NCBI GenBank assembly: GCA_964650385.1
Contig: CAZYTP010000013.1
Span: forward strand, 1-44,171
Direction of reading: 5' to 3'
DNA: 44,171 nt
DNA from: JAUSPI01 sp964650385
Lineage (GTDB): Bacteria > Desulfobacterota > Syntrophia > Syntrophales > JADFWA01
The notes under the pieces were generated by a model. It was not told the origin of the DNA and searched no databases. It saw nothing but the letters and a program-made list of their open reading frames with translations. The translations under genes and the position numbers were made by a program. Below, in pieces: positions 24,943-33,535 of the stretch. Each line of letters starts with the position of its first letter. Positions within the stretch are counted from its first letter, which is position 1.

Positions 24943-25466
24943 ATTTTTTCATTTTATTTTTGACTTAGAATATTTATAGTACTATAATTCAAACAGCGCA
25001 TGTCTAGGAGAAAAGCTGCCCCGGCTCAACAAAAAAGGGCAGTGATAATACATTGTCATGCGGTTCCGGAAAACTTTTGAACCGCACCTATCCAACGATA
25101 GAGGAAACTTATAACAGCTTAAAGGAAGGATGTTATGTAATTTAAATGCCTTCAGTTCTTATAAAAACTTAGAATTTTAAAAGAATTAAGGCGTTCTTCA
25201 CGAAATAACCGGGGAAAACGAGTCCATTTCTGACTACGAGGTTAAGCCGCATCCCTGCTTCTTTCACCGCCAACTCAACTGTATCTATGATGCTAATGTG
25301 AAATTTCTCTCTGCTCTCAGTTAAGAAAATGCCAGATGGACACAAAATTTAAGGGCTGAGGCCGTATGCCCTCGATTTCTTCTCAGAATAGTTGAAGGAA
25401 AAATAAAAAGTAAATCTTCATTCTCTAACTAATCCTCATAAATTAAACACTCGAAAGGAAAACATC
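24943..25466. other. Long intergenic region upstream of the redox cluster
   Basis: These 524 bases contain no supported gene. TGCGGTTC (25059-25066) and GAACCGCA (25079-25086) form a perfect 8-bp stem with a 12-base loop but no T-run, so it is a poor terminator. The right half should hold the promoter of the redox cluster; I cannot assign boxes with confidence. The length is unusual next to the tightly packed genes that follow, so a regulatory leader is possible. Confidence 0.4.
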
Positions 25467-26162
25467 ATGGATAACAAAGCTTTTCGCACGATCACCTATG
25501 GTCTTTACATTGTTACTTCACGTAAAGGAGACAAAATCAACGGACAGACCGCAGATACTGTTTTTCAAGTAACCTCTTCCCCCCGCACCGTTGCCGTCTC
25601 CATCAACAGAGAAAACCTCACCCATGAGTACATTTCCGACAGCGGTGTATTCGCCGTTTCAATTCTGGCTAAGGATGCCCCTTTAAACCTGGTGGGCACT
25701 TTTGGATTTAAGTCCGGCAGGGATATAGACAAATTCAGCGATGTTAATTTCAAGCTGGGTGAAACAAAAGCTCCAATTATTTTAGACAACACCTTGGCCT
25801 ATCTGGAGGCAAAAGTAATCGACCGGCTGGAGCTGAGCACGCACACCCTCTTTGTGGGCGAAGCCGTGGCAGCCGAAGTAATTAAAGAGGGTGAGCCAAT
25901 GACATACGCCTATTATCACCAGATAAAAGGCGGAACCACCCCTAAAACTGCTCCAACTTATATTGAAGATGAAAAAAGGGAGGGAAAAAAGATGGAAGGT
26001 CTGCCGAAATACAAGTGTGAAGTCTGCGGATATATTTACGATCCTGAAAAGGGAGATCCCGACGGAGGAATCTCTCCGGGAACTCCATTCGAAAAACTTC
26101 CCGACGATTGGATATGTCCCGTATGCGGGGCCGGTAAAAGTGATTTTAAAAAAGTGGATTGA
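25467..26162 (+). CDS. High-molecular-weight rubredoxin (flavin reductase-rubredoxin fusion)
   Basis: This 231-residue protein joins an FMN-binding flavin reductase-like domain (about 1-165) to a C-terminal rubredoxin (180-231). The rubredoxin Cys ligands are C184, C187, C217 and C220, with the usual G-Y-I-Y-D-P and P-x-D-W-x-C-P-x-C-G segments. In Moorella the equivalent Hrb passes electrons from NAD(P)H to the flavodiiron protein FprA. Here that partner lies two genes downstream, which supports the same role. It begins a run of closely spaced plus-strand genes. Confidence 0.92.
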   Translation: MDNKAFRTITYGLYIVTSRKGDKINGQTADTVFQVTSSPRTVAVSINRENLTHEYISDSGVFAVSILAKDAPLNLVGTFGFKSGRDIDKFSDVNFKLGETKAPIILDNTLAYLEAKVIDRLELSTHTLFVGEAVAAEVIKEGEPMTYAYYHQIKGGTTPKTAPTYIEDEKREGKKMEGLPKYKCEVCGYIYDPEKGDPDGGISPGTPFEKLPDDWICPVCGAGKSDFKKVD

Positions 26163-26178
26163 AAAAAAGGGGGTTATT

Positions 26179-27447
26179 ATGAAAAAAATCATCGTCTTGT
26201 TTTTCGCTTTCCTGATGACTTTTTTACTCGTGCCAAACACTGCTTTTACGGAAGACGGAAAAGTCTGTATCAATTGCCATCGCTCAGTAACCCCTCTGCT
26301 CGTCCAGGATTGGCAAGCCAGTGAACATAGTAATAATGATGTGGCCTGTCCTGTCTGCCACGGCTCCAAGCACAAGAGCAGAAAGACAGTTCATCTGGCC
26401 GTGATGCCCACCGAGGTCACCTGTTCCGAATGTCATCCGGAACAGTTTGATCAATTCACCAAAGGAAAACACAATTTCGGGTGGACCACCTTGAATGCCA
26501 CTCCTGTTACCCACATGGAACCTGATGAGCTAATGGAAGGGGGGAAAGGGTGTGGCGGATGCCACAATATGGGAATTAAGTCGGAAGCACAAAAAAAGGA
26601 TTTGCTTGAAAAAGGCTATACTCCTTACCGGGTCAATTCGTGCGATGAATGCCATACACGGCATACTTTCTCTAAGAAAGAAGCACAGGATCCCAAAGCG
26701 TGCCAGACATGCCACATGGGGTTCGACCATCCTCAGTGGGAGATGTATGAAAGCTCCAAACACGGAGAGAGATATGCCATGAAAGAAATAGGCAGATTGC
26801 CAAAAGACGCGGCTGCTCCTACCTGTCAGTTCTGTCACCTCCCCAACGGGACCCACACCAATAAAGTGGCCTGGGGATTTTTGGCGGTAAGGCTGCCCCT
26901 GCCCAAGGACAAACAATGGGCGGAGGACCGGACCGCTATCTTCAAGGCACTGGGGGTATTGGATCCGGAGGGAAAACCGACCGCCCGGATGGATGCCGTT
27001 AAAGCGATCGATATGGTGCGGCTGACCGAAGAGGACTGGAAAGCCGAGCGAGAGAAGATGATAAAGACCTGCAAAAAGTGCCATTCCGGGAAATATGCCA
27101 GGGAAGAGCTTGAAAAAGGCGATCAAATGATCAAAAAGGCTGACCATTTAATGGCAGATGCCATAAATGTTGTGGCTGATCTTTACAAAGACGGTATTTT
27201 GAAAAAACCTGCGCATTACTCCTATGCTTATCCCGATTTTTTACATTTTTATCAAACCGGTGGTTCCTACATCGAACAGGTGCTGCTCAAGATGTACTTG
27301 AAAGACAGAATGAGGACATATCAGGGGGTTTTTCATGCTAATCCGGATTATGCTTACTGGTATGGATGGGCCGCTATGACCAAGGATCTGGATGAAATCA
27401 AAAAACTTGCCGGGGATTTGAGATTTAAGGCTCAGGCAAAAAAATAG
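26179..27447 (+). CDS. Octaheme cytochrome c, HAO-like
   Basis: This 422-residue exported protein has a signal peptide ending near residue 24. Eight CxxCH motifs start at C30, C57, C82, C125, C155, C175, C216 and C298. Spacing and the heme-free Tyr-rich C-terminal domain resemble the hydroxylamine oxidoreductase family. Such proteins in anaerobes may oxidise hydroxylamine or reduce nitrite, NO or hydroxylamine; the direction depends on a Tyr crosslink I cannot verify here. The ATG at 26179 is chosen because it starts the signal peptide and follows AGGGGG. The frame continues upstream inside the rubredoxin gene, but that part is an overlapping reading of it. Confidence 0.85.
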   Translation: MKKIIVLFFAFLMTFLLVPNTAFTEDGKVCINCHRSVTPLLVQDWQASEHSNNDVACPVCHGSKHKSRKTVHLAVMPTEVTCSECHPEQFDQFTKGKHNFGWTTLNATPVTHMEPDELMEGGKGCGGCHNMGIKSEAQKKDLLEKGYTPYRVNSCDECHTRHTFSKKEAQDPKACQTCHMGFDHPQWEMYESSKHGERYAMKEIGRLPKDAAAPTCQFCHLPNGTHTNKVAWGFLAVRLPLPKDKQWAEDRTAIFKALGVLDPEGKPTARMDAVKAIDMVRLTEEDWKAEREKMIKTCKKCHSGKYAREELEKGDQMIKKADHLMADAINVVADLYKDGILKKPAHYSYAYPDFLHFYQTGGSYIEQVLLKMYLKDRMRTYQGVFHANPDYAYWYGWAAMTKDLDEIKKLAGDLRFKAQAKK

Positions 27448-27462
27448 GAGGAGACTTGAAAA

Positions 27463-28650
27463 ATGAGTGTTCCACGTCAATTAAAACCAAATATCTACTC
27501 CGTCGGAGCAATTGATTGGGATAGAAGGTTATTTGATGAACTCATCCCGCTTCCCGACGGAACAAGCTATAACGCCTATTTAATAAAAGGCGGAGAAAAA
27601 ACGGCACTGATAGATACGGTGGATCCGCCCATGACGGGTGTGCTGTCAAAAAATATTAGTCAGCTCGGGATTGAACATATCGACTACATCGTTGCCAATC
27701 ACGCCGAGCAGGATCATTCCGGATCGTTACCCCGGATGCTCGATCTGTATCCCGATGCTCAAGTTGTCTGCACACCAAAATGTAAAGACTTGCTCATGGC
27801 ACTCCTCCTGATCCCTGAGAATAAGTTCTTAACGGTTGAGGATGGGGAGACGCTATCATTAGGAGAAAAGACACTGGAGTTCATTTATGCACCATGGGTG
27901 CACTGGCCGGAGACGATGGTAACGTATTTAAGGGAAGAAAGGGTCCTTTTTTCCTGCGATTTCTTCGCTTCACACCTGGCAACGAGTAATCTGTTTGTCA
28001 CCGATGAAGGAAGGGTCTATGAGGCGGCCAAGAGATTCTATGCCGAGATCATGATGCCATTCAGGGCAATTATCAGGAAAAACCTGGAAAAGATAAAAAA
28101 TATCGAGATAGAGATCATCGCGCCAAGTCACGGTCCGGTATATGACAAACCTGCCTTTATTATCGAAGCCTATCGTGACTGGACTTCCGACGATGTAAAG
28201 AATGAAGTGGTTATCCCTTACATCTCGATGCATGACAGTACACGAAAGATGGTAGGCCATTTTGTGGAGGCCCTGATTGAAAGGGGCATTACGGTAAAAC
28301 AGTTCAATCTGACTCAAACCGATATCGGTCAGCTGGCGATGTCCTTAGTCGATGCGGCGACAGTCGTAATCGGCTCGCCGACCGTTCTGGTCGGTCCGCA
28401 TCCGAATGTTGTCTATGCGGTTTTTCTTGCCAACGCCCTGAGGCCAAAGACGAAATTCGCGTCAATTATCGGCTCCTACGGATGGGGCGGCAAAATGGTA
28501 GAACAAATTGCGGGAATGATCCCGAATTTAAAGGTAGAAATACTCGACCCCGTTGTTGCGAAGGGATTTCCAAAAGAAGAGGATTTCAAGGCATTGGACG
28601 AGTTGGCAGATAAAATACTAAACAAACACAAGGAACTCAATATTGTCTGA
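27463..28650 (+). CDS. Flavodiiron protein (FprA type)
   Basis: This 395-residue cytoplasmic protein reduces O2 to water and/or NO to N2O. A metallo-beta-lactamase-like domain carries the diiron ligands H80-x-E82-x-D84, H147, D166 and H223. H85 follows D84 in the usual H-x-E-x-D-H string. A C-terminal flavodoxin domain (about 250-395) binds FMN, with IGSPTVLVGPHP and GSYGWGG as its loops. Electrons should come from the rubredoxin fusion upstream. AGGAGGAG precedes the ATG. All diiron ligands are present. Confidence 0.95.
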   Translation: MSVPRQLKPNIYSVGAIDWDRRLFDELIPLPDGTSYNAYLIKGGEKTALIDTVDPPMTGVLSKNISQLGIEHIDYIVANHAEQDHSGSLPRMLDLYPDAQVVCTPKCKDLLMALLLIPENKFLTVEDGETLSLGEKTLEFIYAPWVHWPETMVTYLREERVLFSCDFFASHLATSNLFVTDEGRVYEAAKRFYAEIMMPFRAIIRKNLEKIKNIEIEIIAPSHGPVYDKPAFIIEAYRDWTSDDVKNEVVIPYISMHDSTRKMVGHFVEALIERGITVKQFNLTQTDIGQLAMSLVDAATVVIGSPTVLVGPHPNVVYAVFLANALRPKTKFASIIGSYGWGGKMVEQIAGMIPNLKVEILDPVVAKGFPKEEDFKALDELADKILNKHKELNIV

Positions 28651-28685
28651 AATGGAAGATCAAATCCAGAGAGGAGGAAATAATC

Positions 28686-29060
28686 ATGACGAAGAGATTC
28701 CAGATTTACAAGTGTGAAGTTTGTGGAAACATTGTAGAAATGCTCCACGAGGGGGTCGGAGAGCTTGTGTGCTGCAACCAGCCCATGAAGCTCTTTGAGG
28801 CAAACACTGTGGATGCTGCCAAGGAGAAGCATGTCCCCGTAATGGAAAAGACAACAAGCGGTACTAAAGTGAAGGTGGGAAGCGTTGCCCATCCCATGGA
28901 GGAGAAACACTATATCGAATGGATCGAGATTATTGCAGACGGAAAGGCTTACCGTCAGTTTTTAAATCCTGGAGATGCACCGGAAGCTACCTTTAACATC
29001 GAGGCAGGAAATGTGACAGTTCGTGAGTATTGCAATGTGCATGGCCTGTGGAAAGCGTAA
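28686..29060 (+). CDS. dfx: Desulfoferrodoxin (2Fe superoxide reductase)
   Basis: This 124-residue protein reduces superoxide to hydrogen peroxide without releasing O2. The N-terminal desulforedoxin-like centre I has C10, C13, C29 and C30. The catalytic centre II has H49, H69, H75, C116 and H119, with the E47-K48-H49 loop that assists turnover. The length and ligand positions match the classic two-centre form. It follows the flavodiiron gene by 35 bases with GAGGAGG before the ATG, in keeping with a shared operon. Confidence 0.96.
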   Translation: MTKRFQIYKCEVCGNIVEMLHEGVGELVCCNQPMKLFEANTVDAAKEKHVPVMEKTTSGTKVKVGSVAHPMEEKHYIEWIEIIADGKAYRQFLNPGDAPEATFNIEAGNVTVREYCNVHGLWKA

Positions 29061-29132
29061 TGTCCATTACGTAAAACGGCGGTGAGGCAGAATAATCACT
29101 GCCAAATTAGTACAAGTACAGGGAGGTCATCC

Positions 29133-29987
29133 ATGGAAAAGCAAGCATTGATTGATATGTTAAACAGGGACATTGCCGATGAGCACGCAGCAATCATACG
29201 CTATCTCGTTCACGGTTATATGGAAGGGGAAGATACTCCGCTTGGTGCGAGTCTCGTTTCCATTAGCAGGGAAGAGATGTGGCATATGCACTGGCTGGGT
29301 ATGATCATAGGCAAGCTGGGAGGAGAACCCAATTTTACTCCTGCTCCGTATCCCCACGATCCGACCAGCCGGGCAACGATGCTCAAATCCTATATCGAAT
29401 ATGAGAAGAAACTGATCCCTCATTACAACGGAGAAGCGGATAAAGTTGATGATCCTCACATCAGGCGTGTTCTCCAAAGAGAGGCTTGGGAATCGGCTAT
29501 CCATGCAAGAAAGTTTCAGCGAAAACTGGGTAAGTTAACTCCGGAAGAAGCAGCAAATCTTCCGGGAGAAGAAAGCGAATTGCCCAAGGAACTGTTAGAT
29601 AAGTTGCAGGCGGAGGTCACAAGTAAATACACGGAAATGTTGCAGCATCTCCGTACTTCCTGGGTATTCCAGCAAGATGAAACCATTGGCTGGAAGATCA
29701 TGGACCAGGCCATGGAGAAGATGAAACAGCTTGCACACTTTGCCGAAAACATCGCAGAAGATGGTATTCCACCTGAATTTAAACCCGGACAGATAGATAA
29801 AAGTAATGCTATTGGAGTAGCGCTCAAAAAAGCATTGGAGAATGTCCGGGCGGCCAGGGAACGCCACTTAAAGTTGAGCGAGGACAGCGAGGTCAAGAAA
29901 CATTCGGGGCTTGTCATCAATCTGGACCTCACTAACCAGCAGGAGGAGTATCAAAGAGCAGAACTTGAAGACTGGGTCAAAAAATAG
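29133..29987 (+). CDS. Ferritin-like diiron protein
   Basis: This 284-residue protein starts with a ferritin-like four-helix domain: DIADEHAAIIRYLVHGY (E17, H18) and ISREEMWHMHWLG (E47/E48, H51) supply E and H residues of diiron type. After a proline-rich linker a second helical segment (about 165-230) contains another set of acidic and His residues. It is longer than simple bacterioferritins (about 160). The function is probably iron or peroxide handling. The ATG at 29133 follows GGGAGG; the frame opens 51 bases earlier, but that start has no signal. Confidence 0.75.
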   Translation: MEKQALIDMLNRDIADEHAAIIRYLVHGYMEGEDTPLGASLVSISREEMWHMHWLGMIIGKLGGEPNFTPAPYPHDPTSRATMLKSYIEYEKKLIPHYNGEADKVDDPHIRRVLQREAWESAIHARKFQRKLGKLTPEEAANLPGEESELPKELLDKLQAEVTSKYTEMLQHLRTSWVFQQDETIGWKIMDQAMEKMKQLAHFAENIAEDGIPPEFKPGQIDKSNAIGVALKKALENVRAARERHLKLSEDSEVKKHSGLVINLDLTNQQEEYQRAELEDWVKK

Positions 29988-30109
29988 ATTATTAATGAAA
30001 ACAAGATTAAATATTCTTTTTTTGTCACCGGGAAAGCACCGTGGCCTGCTGAAAACTCTATTCAGTAAAGACCTCTACAGTACGATTCTACATGCGTATT
30101 CTCATTTCT

Positions 30110-30124
30110 CACGTCCGGGACGTG
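30110..30124. promoter_or_regulatory. Perfect 7-bp dyad upstream of the YeeE pair
   Basis: CACGTCC-G-GGACGTG forms a perfect inverted repeat 80 bases before the first YeeE start codon, within the 217-base gap 29988-30204. It could be an operator, or the base of a weak terminator for the ferritin-like gene. No other clear signal is visible in this gap. Confidence 0.35.
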
Positions 30125-30204
30125 CTCCATTGACGATCATTCGAACCTTTCGCTGCTGAAGGAGACTGGCAAGTCGAACAAAAAACGAAGGGAGTGTGAC
30201 TTAA

Positions 30205-30720
30205 GTGAAAAAAGACAAAAAAGCATGGAATCCTTATATAGCCGGAGCATTGAGCGGTGTGGTGCTTATCTTCTCTGTCTGGATAGCCGGAGAGTTCTTT
30301 GGCGCATCAACCACATTCACGCGTACAGCCGGAGCACTTGAAAAAATCTTCGTTCCGGATCGAGTAGCCGGAATGGACTATTTTGTCAAGTATGCGGCGA
30401 AGCTTGACTGGCAAGCCCTGTTTGTAATCGGCATCTTTATAGGGGCCTTGATCGCATCGACAATCTCGGGGAACTTCGTCTTGAAGGCTGTCCCGGATAT
30501 GTGGGGACGCCGCTTCGGGACTAGTGTAATTAAGCGGGGAGTTGTCGCCTTTTTCGGAGGACTGATAGCCATGTTCGGGGCACGCCTGGCAGACGGGTGA
30601 CCTTCCGGCCATGGACTGAGTGGTTCACTTCAGTTAGCAGTCAGCGGTTATATTGCTCTGATCTGTTTTTTTATAGGAGGCATTATCGTCGCCCGCATAC
30701 TTTACGGGGGAGGTGAATAA
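30205..30720 (+). CDS. YeeE/YedE (DUF395) transporter half with predicted selenocysteine
   Basis: This 171-residue inner-membrane protein is the N-terminal half of a YeeE/YedE-type sulfur-compound transporter (TsuA-like). The frame is interrupted at 30598-30600 by TGA. It continues in frame for 39 more codons that are unmistakable family sequence: GARLADG-U-PSGHGLSG, then a final membrane helix, ending at TAA. In relatives the TGA position is the conserved Cys of the G-C-x-S-G-H-G motif. I therefore read residue 132 as selenocysteine. A stem-loop at SECIS distance follows. A broken gene is less likely because the sequence after TGA is intact. It starts with GTG; the partner half begins 2 bases after its stop. 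Confidence 0.8.
30616..30633 (+). promoter_or_regulatory. Candidate SECIS stem-loop in the YeeE gene
   Basis: CTGAGTG pairs with CACTTCAG, leaving one bulged T, and closes a GTT loop. The loop G is 23 bases after the TGA. Bacterial SECIS elements have a G-containing small loop roughly 16-37 bases downstream of UGA, so position and loop fit. It lies within coding sequence. Confidence 0.55.
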
Positions 30721-30722
30721 AG

Positions 30723-31250
30723 ATGAAATTGCTGATTTACGGACTCGTCACGGGAGTTTTATTTGGCTTCCTTTTACAAAAAGGCCGCGTAATACGTTAC
30801 GACAAACAACTTGGCGCTTTGCGTTTAATCGATATGACCATCGTTAAGTTTATGCTTTCTGCCATTTTAGTGGGTATGGTGGGGATTTACCTGTTGAAGG
30901 ACTTTGGTCTAATCAAACTACATATAAAACCTACCATATTGGGAGCTAACATTCTGGGTGGTCTTATCTTCGGAATAGGCTGGGGATTTCTGGGATATTG
31001 TCCCGGCACTTCAGCCGGAGCACTGGGTGAGGGAAGATGGGATGCTTTATGGGGAATTATAGGGATGTTTGCCGGTGCGGCCGTTTTTGCCGAAGCATAT
31101 CCGGCATTGAAGAAAACGGTGCTGACATGGGGAGACTTCGGCAAGATTACTCTGCCGGAAATACTTGGGCTGAACCACTGGATTGTAATCGTTGTTTTTA
31201 TCATCGGAGGATTGCTGCTTTTTAGATGGTTTGAGAAAAAAGGGCTCTAA
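30723..31250 (+). CDS. YeeE/YedE (DUF395) transporter, second half
   Basis: This 175-residue membrane protein is the C-terminal half-type DUF395 subunit with about five hydrophobic segments. The diagnostic GYCPGTSAGALGEGRW loop has Cys93, the second of the relay Cys residues in TsuA-type thiosulfate transporters. It starts 2 bases after the preceding half with GGGAGGTG as Shine-Dalgarno, so the two are coupled and probably form one transporter. The substrate may be thiosulfate or another sulfur (or selenium) species; the genes for SufC and SufB follow. Confidence 0.88.
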   Translation: MKLLIYGLVTGVLFGFLLQKGRVIRYDKQLGALRLIDMTIVKFMLSAILVGMVGIYLLKDFGLIKLHIKPTILGANILGGLIFGIGWGFLGYCPGTSAGALGEGRWDALWGIIGMFAGAAVFAEAYPALKKTVLTWGDFGKITLPEILGLNHWIVIVVFIIGGLLLFRWFEKKGL

Positions 31251-31273
31251 TCCAAGGGAGAAAGGGGGGAAAG

Positions 31274-32029
31274 ATGCTACAAATTGAAGATTTACAGGTT
31301 CATCTCGGCGATAAGGAAATTTTAAAAGATATCGATCTTGAAATTCGCCCGGGAGAAACCCATATCTTATTCGGACCCAACGGATCGGGAAAAACATCCC
31401 TATTAATGACTATTATGGGTTACCCCCAGTACAAGATCACAGGCGGAAAAATCACATTTAAAGGGGAAGAAATCAATAACATGCCTGTTAACGAGCGGGC
31501 AAAGCTTGGCATAAGTATATCTTACCAGAGGCCTCCCACCATTCATGGGGTGAAGACAAGACAAATGGTTCAGATCTGTGCAAAAGAAAAAGTTGACGTA
31601 GATGCCCTGGCTACAAAAATGAACTTTTCCGAATTTCTGGATCGCGATATTAATGAGGGCTTCTCGGGCGGTGAAATCAAACGGTCGGAACTGTTGCAAT
31701 TGATGGCACAGGATGCGGCTCTGCTGCTCTTTGATGAACCGGAGTCTGGTGTTGATCTGGAAAATATCTCCCTCATAGGAAATACTATCAGCAAATTACT
31801 CCAACGAGATTTTAAGGTGGACGCTAAAAAAACACGTAAGGAGATGCGCAAAGAGCGTACCAAGATGGGTCTTATTATCACGCACACCGGGTTCATATTG
31901 GATTATGTAACAGCAGACAAAGGGCAAGTTCTTTATGATGGCGTGTTGGTTTGTTCGACCAGTCCAAGAGAAATTTTCAGGACTATTAGTGAAGTAGGAT
32001 ACGAGGAGTGTGTGCGATGCGCGATTTAA
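31274..32029 (+). CDS. sufC: SufC-like ABC ATPase of Fe-S assembly
   Basis: This 251-residue ABC ATPase has Walker A GPNGSGKT (34-41), signature FSGGEIKRSE and Walker B LLLFDEPESGVD. These fit SufC, the cytoplasmic ATPase that drives Fe-S cluster assembly on SufB. A Lys/Arg-rich insert (about KKTRKEMRKERTK) precedes the last H-loop region (IITHTG), which is unusual relative to E. coli SufC. The stop overlaps the next start by 13 bases, indicating coupling. No SufS, SufE or SufU is in the window. Confidence 0.92.
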   Translation: MLQIEDLQVHLGDKEILKDIDLEIRPGETHILFGPNGSGKTSLLMTIMGYPQYKITGGKITFKGEEINNMPVNERAKLGISISYQRPPTIHGVKTRQMVQICAKEKVDVDALATKMNFSEFLDRDINEGFSGGEIKRSELLQLMAQDAALLLFDEPESGVDLENISLIGNTISKLLQRDFKVDAKKTRKEMRKERTKMGLIITHTGFILDYVTADKGQVLYDGVLVCSTSPREIFRTISEVGYEECVRCAI

Positions 32030-33228
32030 CTGAAAAGGCTTTGCAGGCAAAAGGAAAAAAGGCAAAAATCGGACAGGATATTGATCTCGAGTCCTACGGT
32101 TTGGAAGCTGCTTCACACGATTACGTAGAGGATCTTGATTCCTTATCCGAAGCCGATAAAAACAGGATGATCCTGGCAGGAATAGATACCGGGGAAAAGG
32201 ATAGATCGGGCACCTATATTCAGAAAGATACTGCAGTGTTACACGCCAGTTCAAAACAGGAAGGTCTGGAAGTCTTATCTATTAAGGATGCCCTTAAACA
32301 ATATGCCTGGCTCAAGGATTACTACTGGAATTTGGTCTCAGTAGATACAGACAAGTACACGGCCAGGGCTCATCTTGACTTGCACGATGGCTATTTCATC
32401 AGGGCTCTCCCGAACACCAAGAGCATCTACCCCGTTCAGGCATGTTTGTACCTGGAAAAGGAAGGGCTAAGCCAGAACGTCCATAATATTATTATTGCTG
32501 AAGAAGGTTCTGAACTTCACATCATCACTGGTTGTGCAACAGCAGCACATTTAAAAAAAGGACTCCATGTAGGAATCTCTGAGTTTTATATAAAGAAAAA
32601 TGCCAAGCTCAGTTTCACCATGATCCATCACTGGGCAGAAGAAATGGTGGTACGACCAAGATCCGTGGGAAGGGTAGAGGAAGGAGGTCTTTTCCTCAAC
32701 AATTACATTTGTATGAAGCCGGTCAAGTCTCTGCAGATGTACCCCACCACACACCTGGTTGGAAAAGGGGCGGTTGCGCGTTTTTATAGTCTGATTGTGG
32801 GAAACCCAGGATCTGAAATAGACGTTGGCGGCCGCATTTTCTTGAAAGAGGAAGATACACGAGCGGAGATTGTCTCCAGAGCGATCACTAATGGCGGAAA
32901 TATTATTGCCCGCGGGGATCTGATTGGCGAGGTTCCGGGGGTGAAGGCACACCTGGAGTGCCGGGGTCTTATACTTAACGGCGGATACATGCACGCCATC
33001 CCTGAGCTGAAAGGGAAAGTCGATGGGGTAGAGATGTCTCACGAAGCAGCAGTCGGCAAGATTGCTCAGGAAGAGATACTCTATCTTATGTCCCGCGGAC
33101 TAAGTGAAGATGAAGCCACATCAACCATCGTACGAGGATTTCTGAGTGTAGACATTCCGGGGCTGCCTCCTCAGCTCAAAGCTGAAATCGATCGCGCCGT
33201 GGGACAGAGTGATAAAGACTCTATGTAG
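32017..33228 (+). CDS. sufB: SufB-like Fe-S scaffold (SufBD family)
   Basis: This 403-residue protein is a SufB/SufD-family beta-helix scaffold. From the ATG at 32017 it opens MRDLTEKALQ; GAGGAG lies upstream. Conserved features include NSIYPVQACLYL-type strands, EEGSELHIITGC and the C-terminal MSHEAAVGKIAQEEILYLMSRG. A SufD partner is absent, and the gene pairs only with sufC. This matches the minimal two-gene SufCB/SMS-type systems of anaerobes. An upstream GTG at 32008 would add three residues. Confidence 0.9.
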   Translation: MRDLTEKALQAKGKKAKIGQDIDLESYGLEAASHDYVEDLDSLSEADKNRMILAGIDTGEKDRSGTYIQKDTAVLHASSKQEGLEVLSIKDALKQYAWLKDYYWNLVSVDTDKYTARAHLDLHDGYFIRALPNTKSIYPVQACLYLEKEGLSQNVHNIIIAEEGSELHIITGCATAAHLKKGLHVGISEFYIKKNAKLSFTMIHHWAEEMVVRPRSVGRVEEGGLFLNNYICMKPVKSLQMYPTTHLVGKGAVARFYSLIVGNPGSEIDVGGRIFLKEEDTRAEIVSRAITNGGNIIARGDLIGEVPGVKAHLECRGLILNGGYMHAIPELKGKVDGVEMSHEAAVGKIAQEEILYLMSRGLSEDEATSTIVRGFLSVDIPGLPPQLKAEIDRAVGQSDKDSM

Positions 33229-33263
33229 TTTCGTTTATCTAAATAAACAAGGAAGGAAATGCA

Positions 33264-33461
33264 ATGCCTACTATCAACATAACCGGGATGTCCTGCAATC
33301 ATTGTGTGATGGCCGTCACTGAGGCTTTGGATGAGGTTGACGGGATTGTTGATATTAAAGTTGACCTTGCAAAGGGAGAAGCCACCTTTGATGAAACAAC
33401 ACCCGTTGACATGGACACCGTGAAAGAAAAAGTGAAGGAGGCCGGGTACGAAGTTGTCTGA
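33264..33461 (+). CDS. Heavy-metal-associated (CopZ-like) domain protein
   Basis: This 65-residue ferredoxin-fold HMA protein has the metal motif GMSCNHC (C11, C14). Stand-alone HMA proteins usually shuttle Cu(I) to P-type ATPases, but no ATPase is nearby. In this setting, between SufCB and a thioredoxin-reductase-like gene, a role in thiol or metal transfer is possible. AAGGAAGG precedes the ATG. Confidence 0.88.
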   Translation: MPTINITGMSCNHCVMAVTEALDEVDGIVDIKVDLAKGEATFDETTPVDMDTVKEKVKEAGYEVV

Positions 33462-33535
33462 GAAAGTATCCCTTCCCACCCACGGGTCGGCGTAGTATGC
33501 CCGTTTCCAACTATCTTTTAACAGAGAGGTGCACT

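Noticed and set aside
29911..30159. 82-codon frame after the ferritin-like gene
   Set aside because: It starts inside that gene in another frame and crosses the non-coding dyad.
30205..30600. YeeE first half as a truncated 131-residue protein
   Set aside because: Homology continues without a frame change past the TGA to a natural end, and the TGA replaces a conserved Cys, so Sec is a better reading.
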